This document shows, in pieces, positions 36,261 through 44,516 of a stretch of DNA of 64,000 nucleotides. Every line of letters begins with the position of its first letter. Position 1 is the first letter of the stretch. A program made the translations under genes and the position numbers. The stretch is from contig CAMIKG010000005.1 in NCBI GenBank assembly GCA_946221915.1, positions 94,517 through 158,516 of the forward strand, read 5' to 3'. The notes beneath the pieces are model-generated. The model was not told the origin of the DNA. It saw nothing but the letters and a program-made list of their open reading frames with translations, and did not search any database. This DNA is from an uncultured Erwinia sp. (GTDB taxonomy: Bacteria; Pseudomonadota; Gammaproteobacteria; Enterobacterales; Enterobacteriaceae).

Positions 36261-36746
36261 ATGCTCATTTTTGATGATCGATTCAAGGAGGAATTGTATC
36301 TTAAAGCTGGACGCTCTGAGCGTTTGCGTGCGCATCATAATATCCATACTTCCTTCGATGAGAAAGTACAACGCCTTGCGATTGCACTAATGCAGGGAAC
36401 TTATATTCCTCCTCATCAGCATGTGCAATCCTCGCAGTGGGAATTTTTTCATGTAATTGAAGGCACTGTTAAGTTGTTGATCTTCTCTGAGCATGGTGAT
36501 GTCGTTGATATTCTTTTTCTGGGGGATCAACAGCCAGTTTTCGCTGTTCAGTTACCTCCGGGCACCTTACATACTTTGATTTGCGTGTCTGAGCGAGCTT
36601 TTCTTCTTGAGTGGAAAGAAGGTCCTTTCCAGCCAGAACTGGCCAAATCTATCCCGTTGTGGTCAGTGGAAGAAAATAGCCCTGATGCATCATTTTTCCT
36701 GAGTATGCTTGAATGTGCATCGGTTAATGATAAAGTTGGCTTATGA
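36261..36746 (+). CDS. wbuC: WbuC-family cupin protein
   Basis: A 161-residue single-domain cupin, with metal-binding-type residues in IPPHQHVQSSQWEFFHVIEGTVKLL (His-x-His ... Glu) and a second motif LPPGTLHTLI. WbuC-family genes usually sit at the end of fnl-containing O-antigen loci, between wbuB/fnl genes and gnd, and no reaction has been firmly assigned to my knowledge. An AGGTG sequence precedes the ATG. A sugar-modifying or stabilising role is inference. It is the last gene of the AT-rich block. Confidence 0.85.
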   Translation: MLIFDDRFKEELYLKAGRSERLRAHHNIHTSFDEKVQRLAIALMQGTYIPPHQHVQSSQWEFFHVIEGTVKLLIFSEHGDVVDILFLGDQQPVFAVQLPPGTLHTLICVSERAFLLEWKEGPFQPELAKSIPLWSVEENSPDASFFLSMLECASVNDKVGL

Positions 36747-36907
36747 GTGCAGTTGCTTGATATGTCGGGTTTTTTGTGTGGTTTTAGGTTCTGATACATC
36801 CTATCACATCAATCGCTACCCATTGCTAATCAAGCTGAGTTAACATCATAGGTACATATCAGGTAGCTTAGTCGCTACAAGTGCAATCCTTAAGACAGGA
36901 GTTGGTA

Positions 36908-38314
36908 ATGTCCAAGCAACAAATCGGCGTGGTGGGAATGGCTGTAATGGGCCGTAATTTGGCGCTCAACATTGAGAGCCGTGGCTATTCAGTTTCTATC
37001 TTTAACCGCTCACGCGAAAAGACCGATGAAGTGGTTGCCGAGAATTCAGGCAAGAAACTGGTCCCGTACTATAGCGTTGAAGAGTTTGTTGACTCACTGG
37101 AAAAGCCACGTCGTATCCTGCTGATGGTGCAGGCAGGCGAAGCAACCGATAAAACTATCGCTTCTCTGACCCCACATATGGATAAAGGCGACATTCTGAT
37201 CGACGGCGGTAACACCTTCTATAAAGATACCATCCGTCGTAACCGTGAACTTTCTGAGCAGGGCTTCAACTTTATCGGCACCGGCGTCTCCGGTGGTGAA
37301 GAGGGCGCGCTGAAAGGGCCTTCTATCATGCCTGGTGGCCAGAAAGAAGCTTACCAGCTGGTTGCGCCGATTCTTGAAAAGATTGCAGCACGTGCTAAAG
37401 GTGAAGCCTGTGTTGCTTACATCGGTCCAGACGGTGCGGGTCACTATGTGAAGATGGTGCACAACGGTATTGAGTACGGCGACATGCAGCTGATTGCTGA
37501 AGCGTATTCTTTGCTGAAAAATGCCCTGAACCTGAGCAACGACGAGCTGGCAAAAACCTTCAGTGAGTGGAATGAAGGCGAGCTGAGCAGCTACCTGATC
37601 GACATCACCAAAGATATCTTCACTAAGAAAGATAAAGAGGGTAACTATCTGGTTGATGTTATTCTGGATGAGGCGGCGAACAAAGGTACCGGTAAATGGA
37701 CCAGTCAGAGTTCACTGGATCTCGGCGAACCACTGTCACTGATCACTGAATCCGTCTTCGCTCGTTACCTCTCTTCCCTGAAATCGCAGCGCGTTGCGGC
37801 ATCTAAAGTGCTGAGCGGTCCAGCAGTGCAGCCAGTGAGCGGTGATAAAGCAGAATTCGTTGAGAAAGTGCGTCGCGCTCTGTACCTCGGCAAAATCGTG
37901 TCTTACGCTCAGGGCTTCTCTCAGCTGAAAGCCGCCTCTGACGAGAACAACTGGGATCTGAACTACGGCGAAATCGCGAAAATCTTCCGTGCCGGTTGCA
38001 TCATTCGTGCCCAGTTCCTGCAGAATATTACCGACGCTTACGCGCAAAACGCGAGCATCGCTAACCTGCTGTTGGCGCCATATTTCAAAAATATTGCTGA
38101 TGAATACCAGCAGGCACTGCGCGATGTGGTGGCTTATGCCGTACAGAACGGTATTCCAACCCCAACGTTCTCTGCAGCAATTGCTTACTATGACAGCTAC
38201 CGCTCCGCTGTGCTGCCTGCTAACCTGATCCAGGCTCAGCGCGACTATTTCGGCGCTCACACTTACAAGCGTATCGACATGGACGGTGTGTTCCATACTG
38301 AATGGCTGGATTAA
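36908..38314 (+). CDS. gnd: 6-phosphogluconate dehydrogenase Gnd
   Basis: Oxidative pentose-phosphate enzyme converting 6-phosphogluconate to ribulose 5-phosphate, CO2 and NADPH. The 468-residue protein begins MSKQQIGVVGMAVMGRNLALNIESRG, with FIGTGVSGGEEGA and KMVHNGIEYGDMQLI. I chose ATG at 36908, preceded by AGGAG; an upstream in-frame start at 36881 lacks support. It marks the classic right boundary of enterobacterial O-antigen loci. No intrinsic terminator separates it from wbuC, so read-through is possible. GC content rises at this gene. Confidence 0.98.
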   Translation: MSKQQIGVVGMAVMGRNLALNIESRGYSVSIFNRSREKTDEVVAENSGKKLVPYYSVEEFVDSLEKPRRILLMVQAGEATDKTIASLTPHMDKGDILIDGGNTFYKDTIRRNRELSEQGFNFIGTGVSGGEEGALKGPSIMPGGQKEAYQLVAPILEKIAARAKGEACVAYIGPDGAGHYVKMVHNGIEYGDMQLIAEAYSLLKNALNLSNDELAKTFSEWNEGELSSYLIDITKDIFTKKDKEGNYLVDVILDEAANKGTGKWTSQSSLDLGEPLSLITESVFARYLSSLKSQRVAASKVLSGPAVQPVSGDKAEFVEKVRRALYLGKIVSYAQGFSQLKAASDENNWDLNYGEIAKIFRAGCIIRAQFLQNITDAYAQNASIANLLLAPYFKNIADEYQQALRDVVAYAVQNGIPTPTFSAAIAYYDSYRSAVLPANLIQAQRDYFGAHTYKRIDMDGVFHTEWLD

Positions 38315-38322
38315 TTATTAAG

Positions 38323-38347
38323 CTCCCGCCTCGGCGGGAGTTTTTTT
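38323..38347 (+). terminator. Intrinsic terminator after gnd
   Basis: CTCCCGCC and GGCGGGAG form an 8-bp GC stem with a 2-base nominal loop, followed by seven T. It directly follows the gnd stop. Confidence 0.93.
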
Positions 38348-38642
38348 ACGACTAAACGTATTTATAACATTCTGTATTTTTTACCCGCTTGCCGTACTCT
38401 GCCTTAACCACCTGCTTCGACGTCTTTTATCGATTATATGCCTGTAGTGAGACATGCCCCATCCGCTGATGATAATTGATAGCTTCCCTTTGCTATCGTT
38501 TTTATTCTCTTCTTCACTTTCAGATATTTCGCTTAGTAATAAAATATTCATTCAGCTATTCTAATATGGAATGAGTGTCAGATAACCCTCCTGGAATCAG
38601 CTGATATTCTCAGTTATCAATGATTAGATGACCAAGGACGCT
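38348..38642 (+). other. Intergenic region gnd-wzz
   Basis: This 295-base gap plus the terminator contains no visible gene; ugd, commonly between gnd and wzz in E. coli, is absent. A second weak terminator-like hairpin (GATAGC/GCTATC then GTTTTT) is at 38478-38503. The wzz promoter should lie in the AT-rich part after 38510, but no clear -35/-10 pair stands out. Confidence 0.55.
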
Positions 38643-39659
38643 ATGAATAGCAATAAATCTGAAATGCCGCAGCCGCCTTTACAGTCAGAAAAATTTGAGA
38701 AAACCCCGGATGAGCTGGATTTATGGGATGTAATATTTGAGCTCTGGCGTGGACGTGTCATTATTTTTTTTAGTGTGCTGCTGATGATCATCATCGCTGC
38801 TCTATATCTTGCATCACAAGAGAAAAGATGGACATCAAAATCAATCATTACCCTGCCGAGCGTTGGGCAAGTGATTAGCTATGATGCTGTGCTGAGTGTC
38901 CTCTATTCGCAATATCCACAAGACAAGCTGCCAATAGCCCGGCTGCAGAGACAGTTGATAAATCGCTTTAACGCTCATTTGATGACATATTCAAAAATCG
39001 AGGCCAGTCAGACCTCTACTTTTTCTTTGAATATCATCCCTGAGGTTAAAGGAGACAGCGCCCCTCTCAATGTTAGTGTGACGGCTCTGGATGCAAAACA
39101 AGCTCAGTCAGAGTTGTTAAAAGCAATAAATTATGCCAATTCACAAGTAGTTGATGAGTATCTGGCTGATATTAAACGTAATCTTGAACAAAAAGAAAAT
39201 GAGCTGACAGAGTATCTGAAATCACAAGCTCAGATAGCGGATGAAAAAAAGAATAGGCAACTGGAAGTACAAAAACATGCACTTAAAGTTGCGGAAGCAT
39301 CGAATATCCATCAGACACCGCTGCGCCAGTTGGATTCTTTAACGGATGATACATTATTTTTGCTGGGAACGGATGCATTGAAGGCGATGATCAGCAATGA
39401 AAGCAGTAGTCCACTGGAATTCGGTGATGATTACTATCAGACTAAGCGCCAGTTGCTGTCGATAAAAAAACTGAATATGGACCCGGATGAACTTCAGTCT
39501 TATAGTTTTGTACAGATGCCGGATTTGCCTGTAAGTCCAGACCCTCAACGCAGAACACTGGCAATAATTTTAGCCGTCGTGAGCGGTGTCATTTTGGGTT
39601 CTGTGCTGGTGCTTCTTCGTAAGGCTCTTCGCCGCTATCTTACACTTCACCAGAAATGA
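38643..39659 (+). CDS. wzz: WzzB O-antigen chain-length determinant
   Basis: Inner-membrane polysaccharide co-polymerase that sets the modal number of O units added by Wzy. The 338-residue protein has a first membrane segment about residues 35-60 (GRVIIFFSVLLMIIIAALYLA), a periplasmic domain with a coiled-coil region (about 170-225), and a second membrane segment near the C terminus (about 305-327), preceded by the Pro-rich MPDLPVSPDPQRR. The start at 38643 has AAGGA just upstream; an in-frame ATG at 38628 lacks one. Confidence 0.93.
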   Translation: MNSNKSEMPQPPLQSEKFEKTPDELDLWDVIFELWRGRVIIFFSVLLMIIIAALYLASQEKRWTSKSIITLPSVGQVISYDAVLSVLYSQYPQDKLPIARLQRQLINRFNAHLMTYSKIEASQTSTFSLNIIPEVKGDSAPLNVSVTALDAKQAQSELLKAINYANSQVVDEYLADIKRNLEQKENELTEYLKSQAQIADEKKNRQLEVQKHALKVAEASNIHQTPLRQLDSLTDDTLFLLGTDALKAMISNESSSPLEFGDDYYQTKRQLLSIKKLNMDPDELQSYSFVQMPDLPVSPDPQRRTLAIILAVVSGVILGSVLVLLRKALRRYLTLHQK

Positions 39660-39688
39660 TAAAAGCCGAAAAGATATCGGCTTTTATC
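39658..39688. terminator. Hairpin between convergent wzz and GT-C gene
   Basis: GATAAAAGCCGA and TCGGCTTTTATC form a perfect 12-bp stem with a 7-base loop, starting inside the wzz stop codon. A second dyad (TGCGCCGA/TCGGCGCA) is at 39702-39728. Neither has a long T-run, though the first carries TTTTATC in its 3' arm. Together they probably terminate both convergent operons. Confidence 0.65.
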
Positions 39689-39734
39689 ATCAGACATAAT
39701 TTGCGCCGATATTTAATTTATCGGCGCATATCTT

Positions 39735-41564
39735 TTATGGTCCTGCTATTTCTTTAATGGTGGTAATTGATTCTATTTTATCACCATTCCAGACGATCTT
39801 ATAAATTCCTTGCGTGTTATCGTTGCTGTTCTTTTTGGAAAAATATCGGGCATTATTTTTCCAGAACTGCTCATCTGACTGATAAATAACAAGGTAATTG
39901 TACCCTTTGGCGACATCTTGCAAATTTTGCGGGCAAGTCCATATGTCTCCTGGGTAGTATTTTTCGCCTAGCGTCCAGCACCAGCTATTAGCTGCATATG
40001 GCTGAACTGCATATCTGAATATATTCTTCTCATAACCAGTAGAGTTTTGGTGTATAAAGTAGACTTTGTCTTTCGGTTTTAATAGCGGATATATTTCATC
40101 TACCAGTTTCGCTACATTATTTCTTGAATCAATAAATTTTTGTTCAGGTTTAATAGAAATGAAATCATGAAAGTATCTTTTTTGCGTGAGGCAGAAAGGC
40201 ACCAGCAGCATGAATACAGTAACATACGAAAGACGGTTCCGTCCCGACCAGCTCAGCAGTACGACATAGAGTGTAAGAATGCAGAACCACGCAAGCAAAA
40301 ATGATCCCAGGTAACGTTCAAAAGCAGCCAGACGTGTGGACTCATACTCTGTAAAAAATGCAAGGTAACAATAGAGCAGAAATAGCAGATAGGCGAAAAA
40401 CATTGATGCTAATGCCGTAGCCGAGATAACAGCTTTTAACCGATTTTTTTTCCAGGCTAACACTACCACTAACAGCGAAAGAAACAGTGCTGCAATGATT
40501 GTTTGCACTAATGACAGATGCAGGGATGAAAAGAAAGGGGTATGAATACGGTTAAATAGCGTCGTTATTGTGCCTTCAAACTTAGCCTGGAATGCTTCAG
40601 AAGTGAAGTCTACACCCTCTTTTTTCTGGAAACCGGCGACCACGCCAGCGCTGGCCAGATACCATCCCCATGACTTAAACGCAATTAACAGGACAGAACA
40701 TGAGATGATGCATTCCTGCAATGTTGATTTTACACGCTGCCGGATGGTGAGTTTATTGCTAAGCAGAAGATTGATAAACTGAAGTGCAACAATAAACAGT
40801 GCAAATACCAGACCCATTTGTTTTACTACTGGCAACATGAAAATGGTCAGCGGAAGAACAAAACGGCGCACATTGACATCATCAGATAAGGCACAAGCTA
40901 GCGCAGCAAGGAAAATTACACCTAAGCACTGATCAACAAGCACATGGCTTAAATCATATTTGAAGAAGTACAGGAACGTTGTAGAGGATATAAAGGCAAC
41001 AGCAGACAGGGTGCTATTCTTCTTTATCACTGTTGCTGATGCGAACAGTATTGCTGACAGGATAAATAAATCATGTCCTCTCAGAACGTTGGCTTCTGAC
41101 CAGCCAAATGCATAACAGAAATAATATTGTATTAACTGCTGGAGAGGTGGGTAGTCTTTATATGATATTGCAGAGTCACCGTTATAAAGTGCACCCGTTT
41201 CATGGATGATTTTTATACTGGAACCCCAAAAGGAAAACTCATCCCACGCGGTGAAAACATAAGATTCTTTTACCGCGAAGGAGATCAAAACGAATGGAAG
41301 CAAGGAGAGCGCCGTCGGCAATATCGCTTCCCGTGTTATTTTTATTGTATATTTCTCTTTGTGCAGCGCGTAGCTACCCAGCAAGATACCTAAAGCCAGC
41401 GAAAGAATAGCACCATATTCCAGGAAACCCGTGATGGCTAAAAGGTATACAATAACTGATGCAATCGATAACGTAACAAAGGGGGTTTGCTGCCAGCGCA
41501 AAGCCAGAAATGAGTGTAGCGCGTAACACATCCCTATGAAAGATAAAAGAAAAATAAACCACAT
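39735..41564 (-). CDS. Large GT-C-like membrane glycosyltransferase of a Gtr-type cassette
   Basis: A 609-residue membrane protein with about 11-12 hydrophobic segments and a soluble C-terminal part (about residues 470-609). The first large extracytoplasmic loop has FTAWDEFSFWGSS, with adjacent Asp108-Glu109, the acidic motif typical of GT-C enzymes that use polyprenyl-phosphate sugars. It is the last gene of a three-gene unit with a polyprenyl-phosphate glycosyltransferase and a small flippase-like protein. I infer it transfers a sugar to O antigen or EPS in the periplasm. Sugar and acceptor are unknown. It starts four bases after the previous stop. Confidence 0.65.
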   Translation of the reverse strand: MWFIFLLSFIGMCYALHSFLALRWQQTPFVTLSIASVIVYLLAITGFLEYGAILSLALGILLGSYALHKEKYTIKITREAILPTALSLLPFVLISFAVKESYVFTAWDEFSFWGSSIKIIHETGALYNGDSAISYKDYPPLQQLIQYYFCYAFGWSEANVLRGHDLFILSAILFASATVIKKNSTLSAVAFISSTTFLYFFKYDLSHVLVDQCLGVIFLAALACALSDDVNVRRFVLPLTIFMLPVVKQMGLVFALFIVALQFINLLLSNKLTIRQRVKSTLQECIISCSVLLIAFKSWGWYLASAGVVAGFQKKEGVDFTSEAFQAKFEGTITTLFNRIHTPFFSSLHLSLVQTIIAALFLSLLVVVLAWKKNRLKAVISATALASMFFAYLLFLLYCYLAFFTEYESTRLAAFERYLGSFLLAWFCILTLYVVLLSWSGRNRLSYVTVFMLLVPFCLTQKRYFHDFISIKPEQKFIDSRNNVAKLVDEIYPLLKPKDKVYFIHQNSTGYEKNIFRYAVQPYAANSWCWTLGEKYYPGDIWTCPQNLQDVAKGYNYLVIYQSDEQFWKNNARYFSKKNSNDNTQGIYKIVWNGDKIESITTIKEIAGP

Positions 41565-41568
41565 ATGA

Positions 41569-41907
41569 TTACGCCCTCACCGCAATAACAATACCGAACA
41601 TAATGAGTAGTACGCCTAAAAAGTATTGCTGGTTGAATTTTTCGCCAAGGAAAAAATAACTGCCAATTGGCACAAGCACGAATGCCAGCGCCATAAAAGG
41701 ATATGCTTTGCCGAGCTGGATTTTTTGCAGTACCCAAATCCACGCGATTGTTGTTAACCCATACAATGCAAATGCTGAAAACAGCATCAGCATTGTTTGT
41801 GGTGCAAAGAAGGACCCCGTTTTGGCCAGAGAAGATGCGCTCAGTTTAAATAAAATTTGACCGGCCGCTATGCCGAAAACACAAAGAATTGCGATGAAAT
41901 AAAACAT
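41569..41907 (-). CDS. Small four-helix SMR/EamA-type membrane protein, candidate lipid-sugar flippase
   Basis: A 112-residue protein with four predicted membrane helices. It has MFYFIAILCVFGIAAGQILFKLSA at the start and GKAYPFMALAFVLVPIGSYFFLGEKF in the middle. These match the EmrE-like/EamA fold, notably ArnE/ArnF-type subunits that flip undecaprenyl-phosphate-aminoarabinose. It occupies the place of GtrA in classical three-component glycosylation operons. It lies two bases after the GtrB-like gene and five before the GT-C gene. A drug-efflux SMR role is possible but unlikely in this context. Confidence 0.72.
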   Translation of the reverse strand: MFYFIAILCVFGIAAGQILFKLSASSLAKTGSFFAPQTMLMLFSAFALYGLTTIAWIWVLQKIQLGKAYPFMALAFVLVPIGSYFFLGEKFNQQYFLGVLLIMFGIVIAVRA

Positions 41908-41909
41908 AA

Positions 41910-42857
41910 TTAAAACCTGTTGTGAAAAGGGCGTTTAGGAACATTAGAAACGTCATGTCCAACAAAGGCAAGGATCAATTGCAGCCCCAGGATGATCGGC
42001 AATGCTGCCAGCATTACAGTGCCTGACGTAGATGGAATACCTGTTTGTTCTGCCATGATCCAATGGTATCCGCCATTGATTACGCCATAGAAAAACATTA
42101 TTATACCGATCGGCAATTCAAGTGATGCGAGTGACATATCACGCAAATAATAATTATAGAAAATACGCTTCAGGAAATTTCTGCTGTGCTTGAAGAGAAA
42201 ATCGCCGATGATTTTTTTTATTTTTAGATTACTGACTTCATCTTCATATTTTGCATCCATCGGAATGTCTACAACTACAGCTCTTAATGTATTGAGACGA
42301 AAAAGAATATCAGACTCAAAGAAATATCTGTTGCTTATCTTATGCAAAGGCAATTTTTTAATGACATCAGCATGAATAGCCGTGTAACCATTGGTTGGAT
42401 CGAATATGTTCCAGTAGCCGGAAGATACTTTTGTCATCAATGACAGAACCGCATTACCGAATAAACGAATTTTGGGCATCGTTAAAATATTATCAAGATT
42501 ATAGAAACGATTACCTTTCGTGTAGTCCGCTTCACCTGCGACAATTGGCTGAACAAATTGTGATATCAACGCAGGATCCATCTGACCGTCACCATCGACT
42601 TTGACGACAATGTCCATGCCATCAGCGATTGCAGCACGGTATCCTGACATCACTGCACCACCAACCCCCTGATTTTTTTCGTTCTTTACCACGCTAACTC
42701 GGGCATCGTTACTCTGCTGGAGAACAAATTCACCAGATTCTTCCGGGCAACAATCGTCAACAACATAGATTTTTTCTACTTCCGGACCTATGGCTTGTAT
42801 AACGTCCAGTACATGTTTTTTTACTCTGTATGCCGGGATAACGACTGCAACTTTCAT
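41910..42857 (-). CDS. GtrB/DPMS-like polyprenyl-phosphate glycosyltransferase
   Basis: A 315-residue GT2 enzyme predicted to make undecaprenyl-phosphate-sugar at the inner membrane face. Its N-terminal VAVVIPAYRVKKHVLDVIQ and IYVVDDCCPEES contain the nucleotide-binding Asp pair, and KVDGDGQMDPALI (about residues 87-99) has the metal-binding DxD. Two membrane helices lie near the C terminus (about 235-255 and 275-300), as in GtrB and dolichol-phosphate mannose synthases. It leads the cassette, with a good promoter at 43020-43047. The sugar is not readable. Confidence 0.82.
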   Translation of the reverse strand: MKVAVVIPAYRVKKHVLDVIQAIGPEVEKIYVVDDCCPEESGEFVLQQSNDARVSVVKNEKNQGVGGAVMSGYRAAIADGMDIVVKVDGDGQMDPALISQFVQPIVAGEADYTKGNRFYNLDNILTMPKIRLFGNAVLSLMTKVSSGYWNIFDPTNGYTAIHADVIKKLPLHKISNRYFFESDILFRLNTLRAVVVDIPMDAKYEDEVSNLKIKKIIGDFLFKHSRNFLKRIFYNYYLRDMSLASLELPIGIIMFFYGVINGGYHWIMAEQTGIPSTSGTVMLAALPIILGLQLILAFVGHDVSNVPKRPFHNRF

Positions 42858-43019
42858 TTCAATTCCTTTGTGTTTCGTTTGATCTTGGCAACTATTTGAT
42901 CGACGACCTGAATATCAATTTTTTGTGCATGGATGATATGGAATTTATATCCTGTTATCAGGATGAAAAAAGATTAAGATCCTGACGTGGATGACGATGG
43001 TATCGTTACTGGTGGGTGA

Positions 43020-43047
43020 ATTATAGGGTAAGAAATCATATAGTTAA
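43020..43047 (-). promoter_or_regulatory. Promoter of the glycosylation cassette
   Basis: Read on the minus strand, TTAACT (four of six of TTGACA, 43042-43047) is followed after 16 bases by a perfect TATAAT (43020-43025). Transcription would start near 43013, giving a leader of about 155 bases that contains a small hairpin (ATCCTG/CAGGAT, 42949-42964). No ops element is present, so the cassette looks independent of RfaH. Confidence 0.55.
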
Positions 43048-43105
43048 AGAACAGTATTGCAGCCCCCGATTTTCGCTGGCCGCGCCTGTATTGAGGCATT
43101 GCAGA

Positions 43106-43126
43106 AAGGCCGGTTTTGCCGGCCTT
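43106..43126 (-). terminator. Intrinsic terminator of the his operon
   Basis: AAGGCCGG and CCGGCCTT form an 8-bp stem around a 5-base loop. On the minus strand the last arm ends in TTTC, a short T-rich tail. It lies just after the hisI stop. Confidence 0.8.
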
Positions 43127-43134
43127 GATAAAAC

Positions 43135-43746
43135 TTATTTATGCCGTTCCCGCAAATTCCCAATCACCGTACTCAAATCCAGCTCCTGATCCTGCAACAG
43201 CACCATCAAATGATACAGCAAATCAGACGCCTCATTGGTTAGCTCATGGCGGTCATTAACCGTTGCCGCCAGCGCCGTTTCCACGCCTTCTTCACCCACT
43301 TTCTGCGCAATACGCTTGGTGCCGCTGGCATACAGCCGTGCAGTGTAGGAACTCTCCGGGTCTGCGTGCTTACGTTGCGCCAGCAACTGCTCCAGTTGAT
43401 ACAGAAAGGTCCAGTCCGGCGCAGCCGGGTGGAAGCAGCTTGAGGTGCCCAGGTGGCAGGTTGGACCAATCGGGTCCGCAAGTACCAGCAACGTATCATT
43501 GTCGCAATCAGGCGTCATGCTGAACACTTTCAGAAAGTGACCGGAGGTCTCGCCTTTGGTCCACAGGCGCTGTTTGGTACGCGAGAAGAAGGTCACATTG
43601 CCTTCCTGCAGCGTCTTATCCAGCGCTTCCTGATTCATATAACCGTGCATCAGCACTTCGCCGGATACGCGATGCTGTACCACTACCGGCATCATGCCGT
43701 CAGTTTTTACCCAATCCAGACTGGACAGTTGTTGTTGTGTTAACAC
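43135..43746 (-). CDS. hisI: HisI (HisIE) phosphoribosyl-AMP cyclohydrolase/phosphoribosyl-ATP pyrophosphatase
   Basis: Bifunctional enzyme for steps two and three of histidine synthesis. The N-terminal cyclohydrolase domain (about residues 1-115) has FFSRTKQRLWTKGETSGHFL and the metal-binding DCDNDTLL and GPTCHLGTSSCF. The C-terminal pyrophosphatase domain has SYTARLYASGTKRIAQKVGEEGVE and NEASDLLYHL. Length of 203 residues matches E. coli. The start is a GTG overlapping the hisF end, giving MLTQQQLSSLDW as in homologues. Last gene of the operon. Confidence 0.97.
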   Translation of the reverse strand: MLTQQQLSSLDWVKTDGMMPVVVQHRVSGEVLMHGYMNQEALDKTLQEGNVTFFSRTKQRLWTKGETSGHFLKVFSMTPDCDNDTLLVLADPIGPTCHLGTSSCFHPAAPDWTFLYQLEQLLAQRKHADPESSYTARLYASGTKRIAQKVGEEGVETALAATVNDRHELTNEASDLLYHLMVLLQDQELDLSTVIGNLRERHK

Positions 43747-44516
43747 GCGCGAATCTCCACACCTTTTTCAATCAGGAACGTTTTCAGTTCGCCGATATTA
43801 ATAATCTGTTTGTGAAATACTGAGGCGGCCAGCGCGCCATCGACATCGGCGTCGCGGAACGCTTCGTGGAAATGCTCCATGGTGCCTGCACCGCCGGAGG
43901 CGATCAGTGGCACTTTGCACACCTCGCGCACTTTCTGCAGTTGCAGCAGGTCGTAGCCATTACGCACGCCATCCTGGTTCATCATATTGAGGACGATTTC
44001 ACCCGCACCGCGCTTCTGAACTTCCTGCACCCAGTCCAGGGTTTCCCACTTCGTCACACGGGTACGGCTTTCATCACCGGTATACTGGTTGACGTGATAT
44101 TTGCCAGTAGCGACGTCAAACCAGGTATCGATGCCGACCACGATGCACTGTACGCCGAAGCGATCCGCCAGACGGGTTATCAGCTCAGGATCGGCCAGCG
44201 CCGGTGAGTTGATTGAAATCTTATCCGCACCAAAGGAGAGGATCTGCGCAGCGTCTTCCGCCGACTTAATTCCGCCTGCCACGCAGAAGGGGATATCGAT
44301 CACCTCTGCCACGCGTGACACCCAGCTTTTATCCACCACACGGCCATCGGAAGAGGCGGTGATATCATAAAATACCAGCTCATCCGCGCCTTCCTGGGCA
44401 TAACGCTGTGCCAGCGGCACGATGTCGCCGATGATTTCGTGATTACGGAACTGAACGCCTTTCACCACCTGGCCATCACGCACGTCAAGACAAGGGATTA
44501 TCCGTTTTGCCAGCAT
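43740..44516 (-). CDS. hisF: HisF imidazole glycerol phosphate synthase cyclase subunit
   Basis: Forms imidazole glycerol phosphate and AICAR from PRFAR using ammonia delivered by HisH. The 258-residue (beta/alpha)8 barrel has LAKRIIPCLDVRDGQVVKGVQF with the catalytic Asp, FYDITASSDGR, VAGGIKS and IASGGAGTMEHF phosphate-binding motifs. It overlaps hisA by 19 bases and hisI by 7. Partner HisH is encoded two genes upstream. Confidence 0.98.
   Translation of the reverse strand: MLAKRIIPCLDVRDGQVVKGVQFRNHEIIGDIVPLAQRYAQEGADELVFYDITASSDGRVVDKSWVSRVAEVIDIPFCVAGGIKSAEDAAQILSFGADKISINSPALADPELITRLADRFGVQCIVVGIDTWFDVATGKYHVNQYTGDESRTRVTKWETLDWVQEVQKRGAGEIVLNMMNQDGVRNGYDLLQLQKVREVCKVPLIASGGAGTMEHFHEAFRDADVDGALAASVFHKQIINIGELKTFLIEKGVEIRAC

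Noticed and set aside
17232..36746. Mobile element carrying the O-antigen block
   Set aside because: Despite AT-rich DNA I see no transposase, integrase, terminal repeats or attachment sites; exchange by recombination in flanking galF/galE and gnd is the usual explanation.
41569..41907. Small multidrug-resistance efflux pump
   Set aside because: The fold is SMR-like, but it is packed between a polyprenyl-phosphate glycosyltransferase and a GT-C-like protein, so a lipid-sugar flippase is the simpler reading.
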